Positions 17,687 to 26,418 of a stretch of 64,000 nucleotides of DNA are shown piece after piece. Numbering within the stretch: position 1 is the first letter of the stretch; each line of letters starts with the position of its first letter. The DNA is taken from assembly GCF_014844075.1 (NCBI RefSeq), contig NZ_CP062165.1:7006001-7070000 (forward strand), given 5' to 3'. A program made the position numbers and the translations under genes. The notes below the pieces were generated by a model that searched no databases, was not told the DNA's origin, and was given only the letters and a program-made list of their open reading frames with translations. This DNA comes from Paenibacillus sp. JNUCC-31. GTDB taxonomy: Bacteria; Bacillota; Bacilli; Paenibacillales; Paenibacillaceae.

Positions 17687-19771
17687 TTATATGGAACAAG
17701 CGATGCATTCTTCCATCGTGAGCTTGTTGGTTCTTGTATAATACAGGGATTTCAATCCTTTATGAGCAGCATACAGGTAGCATCGAGCCAAGTCTCGCGT
17801 AGATACATCACTATTTACATGAAGAACCGTTGAGATTCCTTGGTCTACATGCGGCTGAATCTCCGCAATCAAATCAATCACCTTGAATTGATCCATCTGA
17901 TACGCTGATTTGTAATAGAAGACGTTATCTTTTTGCAAATAGGGCATTGGATAATAGGTGGTTGAATTCGCATAAGTTCGTGTTTCAATTTGTTCTACGA
18001 TCGGCATCACACTGGATGTCGCGTTTTGAATATAGGAGATGCTTGCCGTTGGAGCAATAGCCATCCGATAGGCGTGATAAAGGCCATTCTCCATTACTTT
18101 GGACTTCAGCAGACTCCAATCATCGGGAGATGGAAGTTCAATTCCTTGGAACAATTCCTGTACTCTTGAGGTGTTGGGACGATAATCATTGGTCAGATAA
18201 CGATCAAAATATACACCAGTCGCATAATCAGATTTCTCAAACCCATGGAACCGTTGACCCGTTTTCTCTGCAAACTCCATGCTTTTCTCCAACGAATGAT
18301 AATTCATGGTCATAAAGAAGGTCCGTACAAAATCCTTGGCTTCCAAGCTTTCATAAGCAATCCTGTTTTTGGCTAAATAACCGTGCAGATTCATAGCACC
18401 CAAGCCAACGGAATGCATTTCGGCATTGGCTTTGGCCACACCTGGAGCATTGGCCACATGCGTCATGTCGCTGACGGAGGTCAGTGCGATCATTCCCTCA
18501 TGAACGGATTCCTTGATTTTGCCGCTCTCCATAACATTAACAATATTGAGGGAGGCCAGGTTGCAGCTGATATCTCTGCGGATAATATCCGGTTGACCAT
18601 AGTCTGTAATTTCAGAAGTCTCCTGGAGTTGGAAGATCTCTGTGCACAGGTTCGACATTTTGACTTGTCCTACGTTTTTCAAGGCATGTGCTTGATTGGC
18701 ATTCGTTTTATTAATGATGTACGGATAACCGGATTCAAGTTGAATCATGGCTATTTTGGTCAGCATATCCCGCGCTCCCAACGATTTTTTCTTCTTCACA
18801 CGATCGTCAGCCAGCAAGGTATCATACATCACGTCAAGGTCCATATCATCCAGATGGGTTCCATACGCCTTATAAACACTATAAGGTGCGAAGAGGTACA
18901 AGGGCTCATTATCCTGAGCCAGCTTATAAAACCGATTAGGAACAATAAGTCCAATAGAGAGTGTTTTTAAGCGGATTTTCTCGTCCGCATTAATCTTTTT
19001 GCTATCGAGCAGTTCCATGACGTCCCAACCAAAGATATTATAGTAAGCTGCTCCAGAACCTTTGCGTTGTCCCATCTGATCGGCGTAGGAGAAGCCATCT
19101 TCCAATAGTTTGAGAACAGGCGTAATTCCTTTCGCAGCACCTTCAACTCCTTTGATGACTTCACCACGAGCACGCAGCTTTGACAGATTGACAGCAACTC
19201 CACCGCCAATTTTGGATAACTGCATACAAGTGTTCAGTACATAGTTTATGGAGTTCAGTGAATCATCCATTTCAAGCAGGAAGCAAGAGACCAGCTCACC
19301 ACGCCGACTTTTTCCTGCATTCAGAAATGTAGGGGTTGCGGGTTGAAGACGCTGTTCCATCATCGAACGAGACAGCAAACAAGCCGTTTCAAACTGTCCT
19401 TGACCCAGATGAAGAGCTACAGCGGCTACACGATCCGCGTATTGCTCAAGATATGTTTTTCGATCATATGTTTTCAACGCATAGTCAGTATAGAACTTGG
19501 ACGCTGCCATGTAAGAAGGGAAGCTATACTGATAGCCGCGTGTAATTTCAAATACGGTTCTAACTTGGTCAGCTGTATAGGAAGCATAGAAATCTTCGTA
19601 GTAATCATGATCAATCATGAATTGGACTTGATCATCAATGTTGGCGAACGCCATACTTTTATCTTTGATTTCTTTCATAAACTCCTCTACAGCCTCTTGA
19701 TCCTTATGTAACTGGAAGAAGCCATCAGAGTTGCGCTTTAACAGCATGTTATTCAATTCAATATGACGCAA
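17687..19771 (-). CDS. nrdE: Class Ib ribonucleotide reductase, alpha subunit NrdE
   Basis: 694 aa, the normal NrdE length. It starts with TTG at 19771, supported by AGGAGGTG 7 nt upstream inside nrdI (14-nt overlap). Motifs: LSKIGGGVAVNLSKLRARG (barrel glycyl region), the active-site segment MSNLCTEIFQL (Asn, Cys, Glu) and PTASISYIQNATSSVMP. The redox-active C-terminal CIACSI is the shuttle Cys pair. It reduces ribonucleoside diphosphates with electrons from an NrdH or thioredoxin partner. There is no intein or insertion. It is translationally coupled to nrdI. Confidence 0.97.
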   Translation of the reverse strand: MRHIELNNMLLKRNSDGFFQLHKDQEAVEEFMKEIKDKSMAFANIDDQVQFMIDHDYYEDFYASYTADQVRTVFEITRGYQYSFPSYMAASKFYTDYALKTYDRKTYLEQYADRVAAVALHLGQGQFETACLLSRSMMEQRLQPATPTFLNAGKSRRGELVSCFLLEMDDSLNSINYVLNTCMQLSKIGGGVAVNLSKLRARGEVIKGVEGAAKGITPVLKLLEDGFSYADQMGQRKGSGAAYYNIFGWDVMELLDSKKINADEKIRLKTLSIGLIVPNRFYKLAQDNEPLYLFAPYSVYKAYGTHLDDMDLDVMYDTLLADDRVKKKKSLGARDMLTKIAMIQLESGYPYIINKTNANQAHALKNVGQVKMSNLCTEIFQLQETSEITDYGQPDIIRRDISCNLASLNIVNVMESGKIKESVHEGMIALTSVSDMTHVANAPGVAKANAEMHSVGLGAMNLHGYLAKNRIAYESLEAKDFVRTFFMTMNYHSLEKSMEFAEKTGQRFHGFEKSDYATGVYFDRYLTNDYRPNTSRVQELFQGIELPSPDDWSLLKSKVMENGLYHAYRMAIAPTASISYIQNATSSVMPIVEQIETRTYANSTTYYPMPYLQKDNVFYYKSAYQMDQFKVIDLIAEIQPHVDQGISTVLHVNSDVSTRDLARCYLYAAHKGLKSLYYTRTNKLTMEECIACSI

Positions 19772-20123
19772 TGCGGCTCACCTCCTGTTCAAAATACTCC
19801 ACGTCTTTCTTGGAACCCGATAATTCAAATTTACTAATAACCGGGACGTTATACGATGCAGATATCAAATCAGCACTTTTGGCAAAACGCTCCCCCCAGT
19901 TACGGTTACCGCTGGCGGCCACGCCAATCAGGTATTCAGAGTTTTTTTGCAAAAAAGAAGACACCTTATCAGGTATCTGCCCAAAACCTGTTGTATATGT
20001 CACAAGTACGTATGGCTCATCTATCGTCATTTGATTTTGAATCTGGACTGCCGGCAGTTGAAGCTTGGAAATAAACCTCTTTACATTCCCAGTGATTGAA
20101 TCATACACAATTAGCACTATCAT
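19758..20123 (-). CDS. nrdI: Flavodoxin-like NrdI, class Ib RNR activator
   Basis: 121 aa. FMN-binding protein that supplies oxidant to load the NrdF cofactor. Recognisable are the phosphate loop YDSITGNVKRF, the TYTTGFGQIP segment and the flavin loop AASGNRNWGERFAKSAD. The ATG at 20123 is only 3 nt from AAGGAGG (20127-20133); a GTG at 20117 (two codons in) has the ideal 9-nt spacing and aligns better with short Bacillus NrdI proteins, so the true start may be that GTG. First gene of the operon, behind the NrdR-box promoter. Confidence 0.93.
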   Translation of the reverse strand: MIVLIVYDSITGNVKRFISKLQLPAVQIQNQMTIDEPYVLVTYTTGFGQIPDKVSSFLQKNSEYLIGVAASGNRNWGERFAKSADLISASYNVPVISKFELSGSKKDVEYFEQEVSRIASY

Positions 20124-20159
20124 TAACCTCCTTGACAAATGAACGGTGATCAGAAACAA

Positions 20160-20212
20160 ACACTATATATAGATTATATTTTTAATTTTATATCAATATA
20201 TAGCTTTGTCAA
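20160..20212 (-). promoter_or_regulatory. nrdIEF promoter with tandem NrdR boxes
   Basis: On the minus strand TTGACA (20212-20207), a 16-nt spacer and TAAAAT (20190-20185). Two NrdR-like 16-mers lie at 20160-20175 (ACACTATATATAGATT) and 20191-20206 (TATCAATATATAGCTT), starting 31 bp apart (three helical turns), the spacing known for NrdR operators. The second exactly fills the -35/-10 spacer and the first lies downstream of the -10. Repression by NrdR is strongly implied. Confidence 0.85.
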
Positions 20213-20500
20213 TTGCATATCGGTATCGACTTTGTGAAAAAACCTCATGAATGGGCTCTATTACTAGGCTTAAAAAATTTGTGGCTTAGTAGATATCCAT
20301 ATTCGAATGCACGATATTTGGTGCATGAGAGAATTAAGATTGACAGTCGTCACCGGAAAGAAATCAACCTGAACTTCATCGTTCATACATTGTCTACAAT
20401 TCAGAGATAGATTATCAAAAGGCATGGCTCTATGGAGTCATGCCTTTTGAGTACGTTGAAGGTATGCTGATTACATATCACAAAGATTTGGAGGTAAGAC
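20213..20500. other. Gap upstream of response regulator, with hairpin
   Basis: No convincing gene. A frame at 20213-20410 encodes 65 residues but lacks a ribosome site. A strong hairpin (AAAAGGCATG at 20417-20426, CATGCCTTTT at 20439-20448, inner CTC/GAG pairs) lies about 50 nt before the regulator start. It could end transcription from upstream or act as an attenuator; its T-tract is short. Confidence 0.5.
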
Positions 20501-21229
20501 ATGAACGGGACCCTGCAGCAAAATAGAATATTGATTGTAGATGATGATAAACGGGTCCGTGGACTTCTTCGCATGTATTTGGAGAAAGAACAATTTATCG
20601 TTGAGGAGGCTTCGCTGGGCTGGCAAGCCTTAAGCAAGCTTCATCATGACTCGTATGCCATGATCATTCTGGATTGGATTCTTCCCGATATTAAGGGGAT
20701 TGAAATATGCCAATATCTACGGACCAACTTAAGCATACCCGTCATGTTTCTGACAGCCAAGTCAGAAGAGGGGAATCGTCTTGAAGCTTTCAAAGCCGGG
20801 GCGGATGACTTTGTCATGAAACCGTTTAGTCCGAGGGAAGTTGTGCTGCGCATCAAAACCATGATGGCTCGTTATAACGGATTAATCAAACCTGTACCAA
20901 AAGACCATTCAGCAAGCGAAGTGTTGATCTCCTCTATTTTAATCAATCCTACTTCCCGAAAAGTCACAGTAGAACATGAGGAGATTCATATGACTCCCAA
21001 AGAATTTGATTTGCTTTTTCATTTGGCGACACACGCGGAAATCGCATTCTCCAGGCAGGATTTGCTGAGAATTGTTTGGAAAGTGGAGCATGAGGAAGAT
21101 CTGGATTATCGAACCGTAGATACCCATGTGAAACGGTTGCGTGACAAACTATCTGAGCATGTGCCGAATCGGGAAGATCTGATTCACACCCTGTGGGGGT
21201 TCGGTTATATTCTTCGTTTGCCTCACTAA
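20501..21229 (+). CDS. OmpR/PhoB family response regulator
   Basis: 242 aa. The receiver has acidic residues D14-D16, phospho-acceptor D58 (IILDWILPD) and the canonical KPFSP after beta-5. The winged-helix output domain (about residues 135-240) has TPKEFDLLFHL and RTVDTHVKRLRDKL. The ATG follows TTTGGAGG. No OmpR-type (HisKA) kinase accompanies it. The next gene, 28 nt downstream, is a HisKA_3 kinase that normally partners NarL-type regulators, so it may be an orphan sharing that kinase or may be driven by a distant one. Confidence 0.94.
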   Translation: MNGTLQQNRILIVDDDKRVRGLLRMYLEKEQFIVEEASLGWQALSKLHHDSYAMIILDWILPDIKGIEICQYLRTNLSIPVMFLTAKSEEGNRLEAFKAGADDFVMKPFSPREVVLRIKTMMARYNGLIKPVPKDHSASEVLISSILINPTSRKVTVEHEEIHMTPKEFDLLFHLATHAEIAFSRQDLLRIVWKVEHEEDLDYRTVDTHVKRLRDKLSEHVPNREDLIHTLWGFGYILRLPH

Positions 21230-21257
21230 TTCTTATCTTGCAGTTCAGGAGGGGAAT

Positions 21258-22103
21258 ATGTCTTATAAACAAATCAAGTGGATGATCTTGCTCATTCCCA
21301 CCTTGACCGTTGGACTTTGGGAATATGTACGACATCAGTTTCTACTCCCCTACATATCGATGGATTTGGGGAACTGGCTTACGCCTGTCATTGTATATGT
21401 TGTGAGTATAACGTTGTTAACACGGCTGTTTCTCATGTTGGAACGTATTCAAAAAGAGCTGGAGCATGAGCGTGAAGCCAAAGCTGCATTTGAATCCCGG
21501 GAAAAGATGGCCAAGGAACTCCATGATGGAATCGCCCAATCTCTTTTTTTATTATCGGTGAAAGTCGGACGTCTGGAGGAGCAAGCCAAGCAGGGTCAAC
21601 AACTGGACGATGTATATTCGATCAAAAAAACGGTTCATGAAGTCAATCGTTATGTGCGTCAGGCCATTGCAGATTTGCGTTATGATCCTAACGTTGATCA
21701 AGCCTTGACTATGAACGAATCGGTCACACTGCTTGGTCAAATTCGAAAAATTACCAAAGATATCCCCGTCCGAATCGAACTGGATTGGAGCATCCCGGAT
21801 GATACATTTACTGACAAAGAGAAGGTAGAACTGCTCGCTTGTATTCGCGAGGCTCTTTTTAATATTCAAAAACACGCATCTGCTTCCCAAGCATGGATTC
21901 AGGGAAACGGGCACAAGAAGCGCTGGAATATCATGATTCGAGATAATGGAAAAGGGTTTGAGAGGAACCCTTTTGAACGAAAGGATCGGTATGGTTTAAA
22001 AATCATGAGAGAGCGGATGAGTGAACTGAACTTTACCATGCAATTTCGAAGGGAACAGCAGTTTACTGTTGTCGAATTTTCAAAGGACGGTGAGATGCAA
22101 TGA
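21258..22103 (+). CDS. HisKA_3 sensor histidine kinase (NreB/LiaS/DegS-like group)
   Basis: 281 aa. Two N-terminal transmembrane segments (about residues 8-25 and 35-57) with almost no extracellular loop, then a coiled coil (EHEREAKAAFESREK). The HisKA_3 box AKELHDGIAQSLFLLS has phospho-acceptor His89. A short HATPase domain follows (N-box-like ACIREALFNIQKHA, G box IRDNGKGFE, YGLKIMRERM). The lack of an external sensor domain suggests intramembrane or redox sensing, or partner-dependent input. Its end overlaps the NarL-type regulator by 4 nt (ATGA). Confidence 0.93.
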   Translation: MSYKQIKWMILLIPTLTVGLWEYVRHQFLLPYISMDLGNWLTPVIVYVVSITLLTRLFLMLERIQKELEHEREAKAAFESREKMAKELHDGIAQSLFLLSVKVGRLEEQAKQGQQLDDVYSIKKTVHEVNRYVRQAIADLRYDPNVDQALTMNESVTLLGQIRKITKDIPVRIELDWSIPDDTFTDKEKVELLACIREALFNIQKHASASQAWIQGNGHKKRWNIMIRDNGKGFERNPFERKDRYGLKIMRERMSELNFTMQFRREQQFTVVEFSKDGEMQ

Positions 22104-22753
22104 GCCATACTCGTGTTCTTGTTGTAGACGATCACGCTCATGCGAGGGAAGCCATATGTGAAATTTTATCCATGGATTCCGGCTTCGAAGTGATTGGCGT
22201 CGTATCTGACGGTCAACAGGCGATTGATTATACAGAACAGTGGCTTCCCGACCTGATCCTCATGGACATTCAGATGCCGATTATGAACGGACTTGAAGCA
22301 ACACAACGGATCAAATTGGCCTTTCCTTATGTGAAGATTGTCATGATTACCGTCTCGGATGATGTACTCCACCTTTTGGAGGCGTTGAAGCGGGGAGCTC
22401 AGGGCTATCTACTCAAAAACCTTGAACCGTCCATGTGGCTGGAATATCTTCATTCCATCGTTACAGAGGAAGCTCCTTTGAGCCGTGAGGTTGCGTACCA
22501 AATTCTGAAGGACGTCTCACTAACGGAGAAAAAAGAGCCTGATGTGCCATTAACCACAAGAGAAAAGGATATTCTCTATGGTGTAGCTGCAGGATGGACC
22601 AACAAAGAAATCGCTGTGAATTATACGATCTCAGAATATACCGTCAAGAATCATTTGAAAAATATTTTGCAGAAACTGCAGGTTCAAAATCGCGTTCAAC
22701 TGACACGTTATGCACTGGAGCAAGGGCTTATTACAGACCACAAACGTCTGTAA
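22100..22753 (+). CDS. NarL/FixJ family response regulator
   Basis: 217 aa. Receiver with D10-D11 and phospho-acceptor D56 (ILMDIQMPIMNG), followed by YLLKNLEP. The C-terminal LuxR-type helix-turn-helix (about residues 150-215) has TTREKDILYGVAAGWTNKEI and YTVKNHLKNILQKL. It is coupled to the kinase by an ATGA overlap. Its last codons lie inside the terminator stem, so the three-gene sensory operon ends here. The downstream nos-like and cyd genes are plausible targets given their oxygen/redox theme (inference). Confidence 0.94.
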   Translation: MSHTRVLVVDDHAHAREAICEILSMDSGFEVIGVVSDGQQAIDYTEQWLPDLILMDIQMPIMNGLEATQRIKLAFPYVKIVMITVSDDVLHLLEALKRGAQGYLLKNLEPSMWLEYLHSIVTEEAPLSREVAYQILKDVSLTEKKEPDVPLTTREKDILYGVAAGWTNKEIAVNYTISEYTVKNHLKNILQKLQVQNRVQLTRYALEQGLITDHKRL

Positions 22754-22764
22754 TAAGCTTTTTT
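22726..22764 (+). terminator. Terminator of the RR-HK-RR operon
   Basis: A 13-bp perfect stem GCTTATTACAGAC / GTCTGTAATAAGC with a 7-nt loop and six T residues. It overlaps the regulator's stop codon and separates this operon from nosD. Confidence 0.93.
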
Positions 22765-22940
22765 ACTATATTCTTGGTGTTCTTTCTGTGTAGTGGGATA
22801 TCAATTTATTTGCTTTTAACTACAATGACCTCACAAATTGGACACAAAAATTCCAGTTCTATAGCCAGATTGAGCTATATGGTAAAAATTTGTTTTTATG
22901 TACACTATGAGCAGTGTGTTTCATAAAGGAGGTTATGTTG

Positions 22941-24293
22941 TTGAACAAACGGATTGTCCTAGGCACATTACTCATTATGGGTATACTGGCGATCCTATTA
23001 TCTTACCCGCTTGATTCTGCAAACGCTGCTTCTGGAACAAAAGACGCTACTCCACTCCAGCCAATCATTGATGGTTCTAAATCTGGTGAAGTACTTGTAC
23101 TCGAGCCTGGTATGTATGCTGGTCCCGTAAGTATAGACAAGAGTATATCCATTCGAGGGGACTCATCCGTAACGGTATTGAATTCGGAAGCTGAATCCAC
23201 GATCACCATTCGTTCAGATGGAGTGACATTACAGGGGTTCACGATTCAACATTTCACGAACGAACCCACTGCAGCGATTCAGGTGGAAGGAGATCGTGTT
23301 GAGATCACCGGCCTGGATATTCAGAGTCAAAGTTTTGGAATCGTGCTGCGGGGTTCCGTCGATGGGCTCATACATAACAATACCATTTCATGGGCTGGAC
23401 CGGAGTCTGCTTCCAGTGGTCAAAAGGGGAACGGCATTGACCTGTACAATTCCCATCGTACCCACATCGAAGACAACCAAATTACCAGCATGCGGGACGG
23501 TATCTACCTGGAGAACAGTCGCAATCTTACGGTCAAAGGTAACACGCTGCTTCATACCAGATATGGAATTCATTGTATGTATATCGATGGTTCTTCTGTT
23601 GTGGACAATGTGGGGGAGAACAACAGTACCGGGGCCATGGTGATGGGCGTCAAGAATACGGTTGTATCCGGAAATTCCTTTCGTAAACAGAGCGAAAATG
23701 TGCATTCACAAGGGATTTTGTTGTATGACGTACACCGATCCACGATTCAAAACAATGTTGTCGAAGGTAATCGTGTTGGCATGAACATTGCCGAATCCTC
23801 AGGAAATGAAATTCGCCGTAATGCGGTGCTTCGCAATTTCATTGGTATCCAGCTCGTTCTGGCAGAGGACAACCAATTCATTAGAAACCAATTTGTTTCG
23901 AATGTGATTGAAGCTTCAGCGATGGACAGCCGGAACAATGAGATGAAGGAGAACTACTGGGATTCCTTTCAGGGTCTTGACCTGAACGATGATGGAATTA
24001 GTGAACTCTCCTATGAGATTAATCCTTTTTATGAGCAAGTGGTCAATCGGAATTCGGCTTATCAGCTTTTCTTTCAATCTCCAGGCATGCTCTTTATGAG
24101 CAGCTTGTTTACGGAAGGCAAGGAAGAGTGGACAACCGACAGATCGCCGTTAATAAGCATGAAAGCGGAATCACTGGCGGCGGAAACAGGTGCACAAGCG
24201 GTGAAAGAGACAACTGAAGTTTGGATCATCGGATGTATCCTGCTGGGTATGGCAACTTTTATTATGATCTATACGGGGGGATTACGAAAATGA
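22941..24293 (+). CDS. nosD: NosD-like parallel beta-helix copper-insertion protein
   Basis: 450 aa from TTG at 22941 (AAAGGAGG with 8-nt spacing; an ATG at 22935 is only 2 nt from that site). A signal peptide or anchor ends near SANAAS. Then a parallel beta-helix of PbH1/CASH repeats (repeated N-x-I/V patterns such as GLIHNNTISW, GNTLLHTRYGIHC and GNEIRRNAVLRNFIGIQ). A C-terminal transmembrane segment (VWIIGCILLGMATFIMIYTGG) follows. In nitrous-oxide reducers NosD forms a complex with the NosFY ABC transporter that passes copper from NosL to NosZ. No nosZ exists in this window. An imperfect inverted repeat TATAGC/GCTATA lies at 22860-22879 upstream. Confidence 0.88.
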   Translation: MNKRIVLGTLLIMGILAILLSYPLDSANAASGTKDATPLQPIIDGSKSGEVLVLEPGMYAGPVSIDKSISIRGDSSVTVLNSEAESTITIRSDGVTLQGFTIQHFTNEPTAAIQVEGDRVEITGLDIQSQSFGIVLRGSVDGLIHNNTISWAGPESASSGQKGNGIDLYNSHRTHIEDNQITSMRDGIYLENSRNLTVKGNTLLHTRYGIHCMYIDGSSVVDNVGENNSTGAMVMGVKNTVVSGNSFRKQSENVHSQGILLYDVHRSTIQNNVVEGNRVGMNIAESSGNEIRRNAVLRNFIGIQLVLAEDNQFIRNQFVSNVIEASAMDSRNNEMKENYWDSFQGLDLNDDGISELSYEINPFYEQVVNRNSAYQLFFQSPGMLFMSSLFTEGKEEWTTDRSPLISMKAESLAAETGAQAVKETTEVWIIGCILLGMATFIMIYTGGLRK

Positions 24294-24865
24294 AAATGAA
24301 AACAAGTTTGAAAACAGTTATGGTGCTTCTCTTTGGGGTGCTGTTATTAACAGCTTGCGGAAAAAAATACGAGGCATTGCCTATTAATGAAGACGTGGAT
24401 ATCTGCGCCATTTGCAAAATGCAAGTGAAGGATGATGCCTATGCCACACAGCTTACCACGAAAGATGGTAAAAATTATAAATTTGATGACATTGGTTGTA
24501 TGCACCAGTGGAAAGAAGAAAACGGAACAGATAACGTCGGTATGGATTTTGTTCGTGATTATAATGACAAGGAATGGATTGAGTACAGCAAAGCCACTTA
24601 TGTATACGATGCTTCACTGCGCACGCCCATGGCTTACGGCATCCTCAATTTCAAGGATAAACCATCTGCCGAAGCTTTTGTTGCCGAGCAGGGTGTGGGA
24701 ACGATTATGACCGCTGAAGACCTCGCCTCCCACGACTGGAAACAAAACACGGAGATGATGGATATGATGGGTGAGCACGGGCATTCCGAAGAGGGAATGA
24801 GTGAAGGCATGCACGAAGAAACACATGGGGAAAGTGAATCAACGGAAGATTCAGGCCATAAGTAA
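24290..24865 (+). CDS. nosL: NosL-like copper-binding lipoprotein
   Basis: 191 aa from the ATG at 24290, overlapping nosD by 4 nt (ATGA). The lipobox LLLTAC gives lipidated Cys23. The NosL copper motif CAICKM lies at residues 39-44, and the second element DDIGCMHQW follows. The C-terminal tail is rich in Met, His and acidic residues (MMDMMGEHGHSEEGM), a likely extra metal-binding extension. NosL is known as a Cu(I) chaperone delivering to NosDFY. Location: outer face of the cytoplasmic membrane. It indicates copper handling even though NosZ is absent. Confidence 0.9.
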   Translation: MKMKTSLKTVMVLLFGVLLLTACGKKYEALPINEDVDICAICKMQVKDDAYATQLTTKDGKNYKFDDIGCMHQWKEENGTDNVGMDFVRDYNDKEWIEYSKATYVYDASLRTPMAYGILNFKDKPSAEAFVAEQGVGTIMTAEDLASHDWKQNTEMMDMMGEHGHSEEGMSEGMHEETHGESESTEDSGHK

Positions 24866-24887
24866 TGACCAATGAAGATGGTGATAC

Positions 24888-25712
24888 ATGATGGGAGATA
24901 TGCTGCAAGTAGTCCGACGAGAAGTGAAAATGGGATTTCGCAACCCCTGGGCCTATTCATTTTTGATTCTTTTCTGCGTATTTAGCCTGAGTCTGCTGAT
25001 CATTAATTCTCAGAATTTTGTAGCAGGATACTCTGGCACGACAGGTTCCATGTTAAATCTTATTCTTTATCTTTTGCCGTTGATGACCCTCTTCTTGGGC
25101 TCGTTCTCGTTAACTTCTGAGAAGGAGGAGGGCAGCTGGCAGCTGTTGTCCACATACCCCATCGGCACGATGTCTTTTATTGTTGGCAAATATCTGGGGC
25201 TATCGGTTGTATTAATGACTATAGTTACATTCGGTTATGGTCTGATGGGACTTCTCAGCGGATGGTTGGACAGCCCTTTGGATGTTATGACGTACCTTTT
25301 GTTTCTGGTATTCTCCTGCGGACTGGTTCTGCTATTTCTGACTATTGCAATGTTCATCGGTTCGTTATCCAAAAATCGGTGGCAAGCGTTAACGATATCC
25401 GTGTCCGTTTGGTTTTTCGCTGTGATTGGATGGCCAACACTTCTAATCTCCGTACTGGGACTCATGCCGTATCAGTGGGTAAAACCCTTACTCACCTTGC
25501 TAACCTTCATCAATCCGGCTGAGTTGGTACGTTTGTTTGTTGTGATCAAACTTGGCGGGGGCTCAATATTGGGACCTGAATATTATCAGTGGGTAGATTG
25601 GGTACAGCCATCGAGCGGAAGCTGGATCTTTACGGGGATATGCCTGCTGTGGATTGCATGTTCGATCGTGGCGGTTTACGGGATCTGGGAAAGGGGGCGT
25701 TCCCGTGGATAA
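24888..25712 (+). CDS. nosY: NosY-like ABC transporter permease
   Basis: 274-aa ABC-2-type permease with six transmembrane segments. The conserved SLTSEKEEGSWQLLSTYP element after TM2 is typical of the NosY family. The ATG at 24888 follows a weak GGTGAT site; ATGs at 24891 and 24900 are alternatives. It forms the membrane part of a NosDFY-type complex with the ATPase whose gene overlaps its 3' end. The substrate in the known system is debated (mechanical coupling for copper insertion). Confidence 0.87.
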   Translation: MMGDMLQVVRREVKMGFRNPWAYSFLILFCVFSLSLLIINSQNFVAGYSGTTGSMLNLILYLLPLMTLFLGSFSLTSEKEEGSWQLLSTYPIGTMSFIVGKYLGLSVVLMTIVTFGYGLMGLLSGWLDSPLDVMTYLLFLVFSCGLVLLFLTIAMFIGSLSKNRWQALTISVSVWFFAVIGWPTLLISVLGLMPYQWVKPLLTLLTFINPAELVRLFVVIKLGGGSILGPEYYQWVDWVQPSSGSWIFTGICLLWIACSIVAVYGIWERGRSRG

Positions 25713-26418
25713 CGTGGAAGCAGAGATTGTTGGACTGTGTAAATCCATAAAAAAACAACAGATTGTTGAAGAACTATCCTTTCGCGTTTCTTCCGGTCAT
25801 GTGCTTGCCTTATGCGGCGGAAATGGGGCCGGAAAAAGCACCGTTCTGCGTATGCTCGCAGGTATTCTTCAACCTACCTCGGGTGAAATCATTGTAAACA
25901 AGATGCGCTGGTCCAAAGAACGAAAGCGATATTCGGAACAGATCGGATATATGCCGGATGATTATCAGTTCAACCAGGGGCTGACGGCAGAGGAAGTGCT
26001 CCAGTTCTGGGCAGCGCTACGGAAAGTACCCAAAGCACGAGTGGAGGAAGTGCTACACATGGTAGGCTTGGCCAATCTAAAAAATAAGCGGGTCACGACC
26101 TTTTCCAAAGGCATGCGGCAGCGTGTGTTATTTGCCCAGGCTCTGCTTGCCAAGCCTCCGCTGCTGATCATGGATGAGCCGACGAATGGACTGGACCCCT
26201 TCTGGATGCAAGAGTTTGCAAATCTGATAAAACAGATCAAGGAGGAGGGACATATGGTCGTGTTCTCCACCCATCAGCTTGAGATCGCAGATGATGTTGC
26301 GGATCACATTGTTTTTATGAACCAAGGACGCAATGTGGGAGATGGCTCTACTGAGGAGTTTCGTCAACAGTTCGGGTCGCTTCATGCTGCTTTTCATCAT
26401 AGTCTTGGCTTAAAATGA
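25705..26418 (+). CDS. nosF: NosF-like ABC transporter ATPase
   Basis: 237 aa from GTG at 25705 (AAGGGGG with 7-nt spacing); it overlaps nosY by 8 nt and the frame is open further upstream without a start site. Walker A GGNGAGKS, signature TFSKGMRQRV (replacing LSGGQ), Walker B LLIMDEPTNGLD and the H-loop STHQ are all intact. It powers the NosY permease. The TFSKGM signature is common in NosF and other ABC-2-type exporter ATPases. Confidence 0.9.
   Translation: MDNVEAEIVGLCKSIKKQQIVEELSFRVSSGHVLALCGGNGAGKSTVLRMLAGILQPTSGEIIVNKMRWSKERKRYSEQIGYMPDDYQFNQGLTAEEVLQFWAALRKVPKARVEEVLHMVGLANLKNKRVTTFSKGMRQRVLFAQALLAKPPLLIMDEPTNGLDPFWMQEFANLIKQIKEEGHMVVFSTHQLEIADDVADHIVFMNQGRNVGDGSTEEFRQQFGSLHAAFHHSLGLK

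Noticed and set aside
19758..19786. nrdI/nrdE overlap as a possible frameshift
   Set aside because: Both proteins are full length with intact ends, and a clear AGGAGGTG plus TTG start explains the overlap as normal coupling.
20213..20410. 65-aa plus-strand ORF upstream of the OmpR regulator
   Set aside because: Starts at a TTG without a ribosome site inside the nrd promoter region and shows no recognisable motif; described only as part of the gap.
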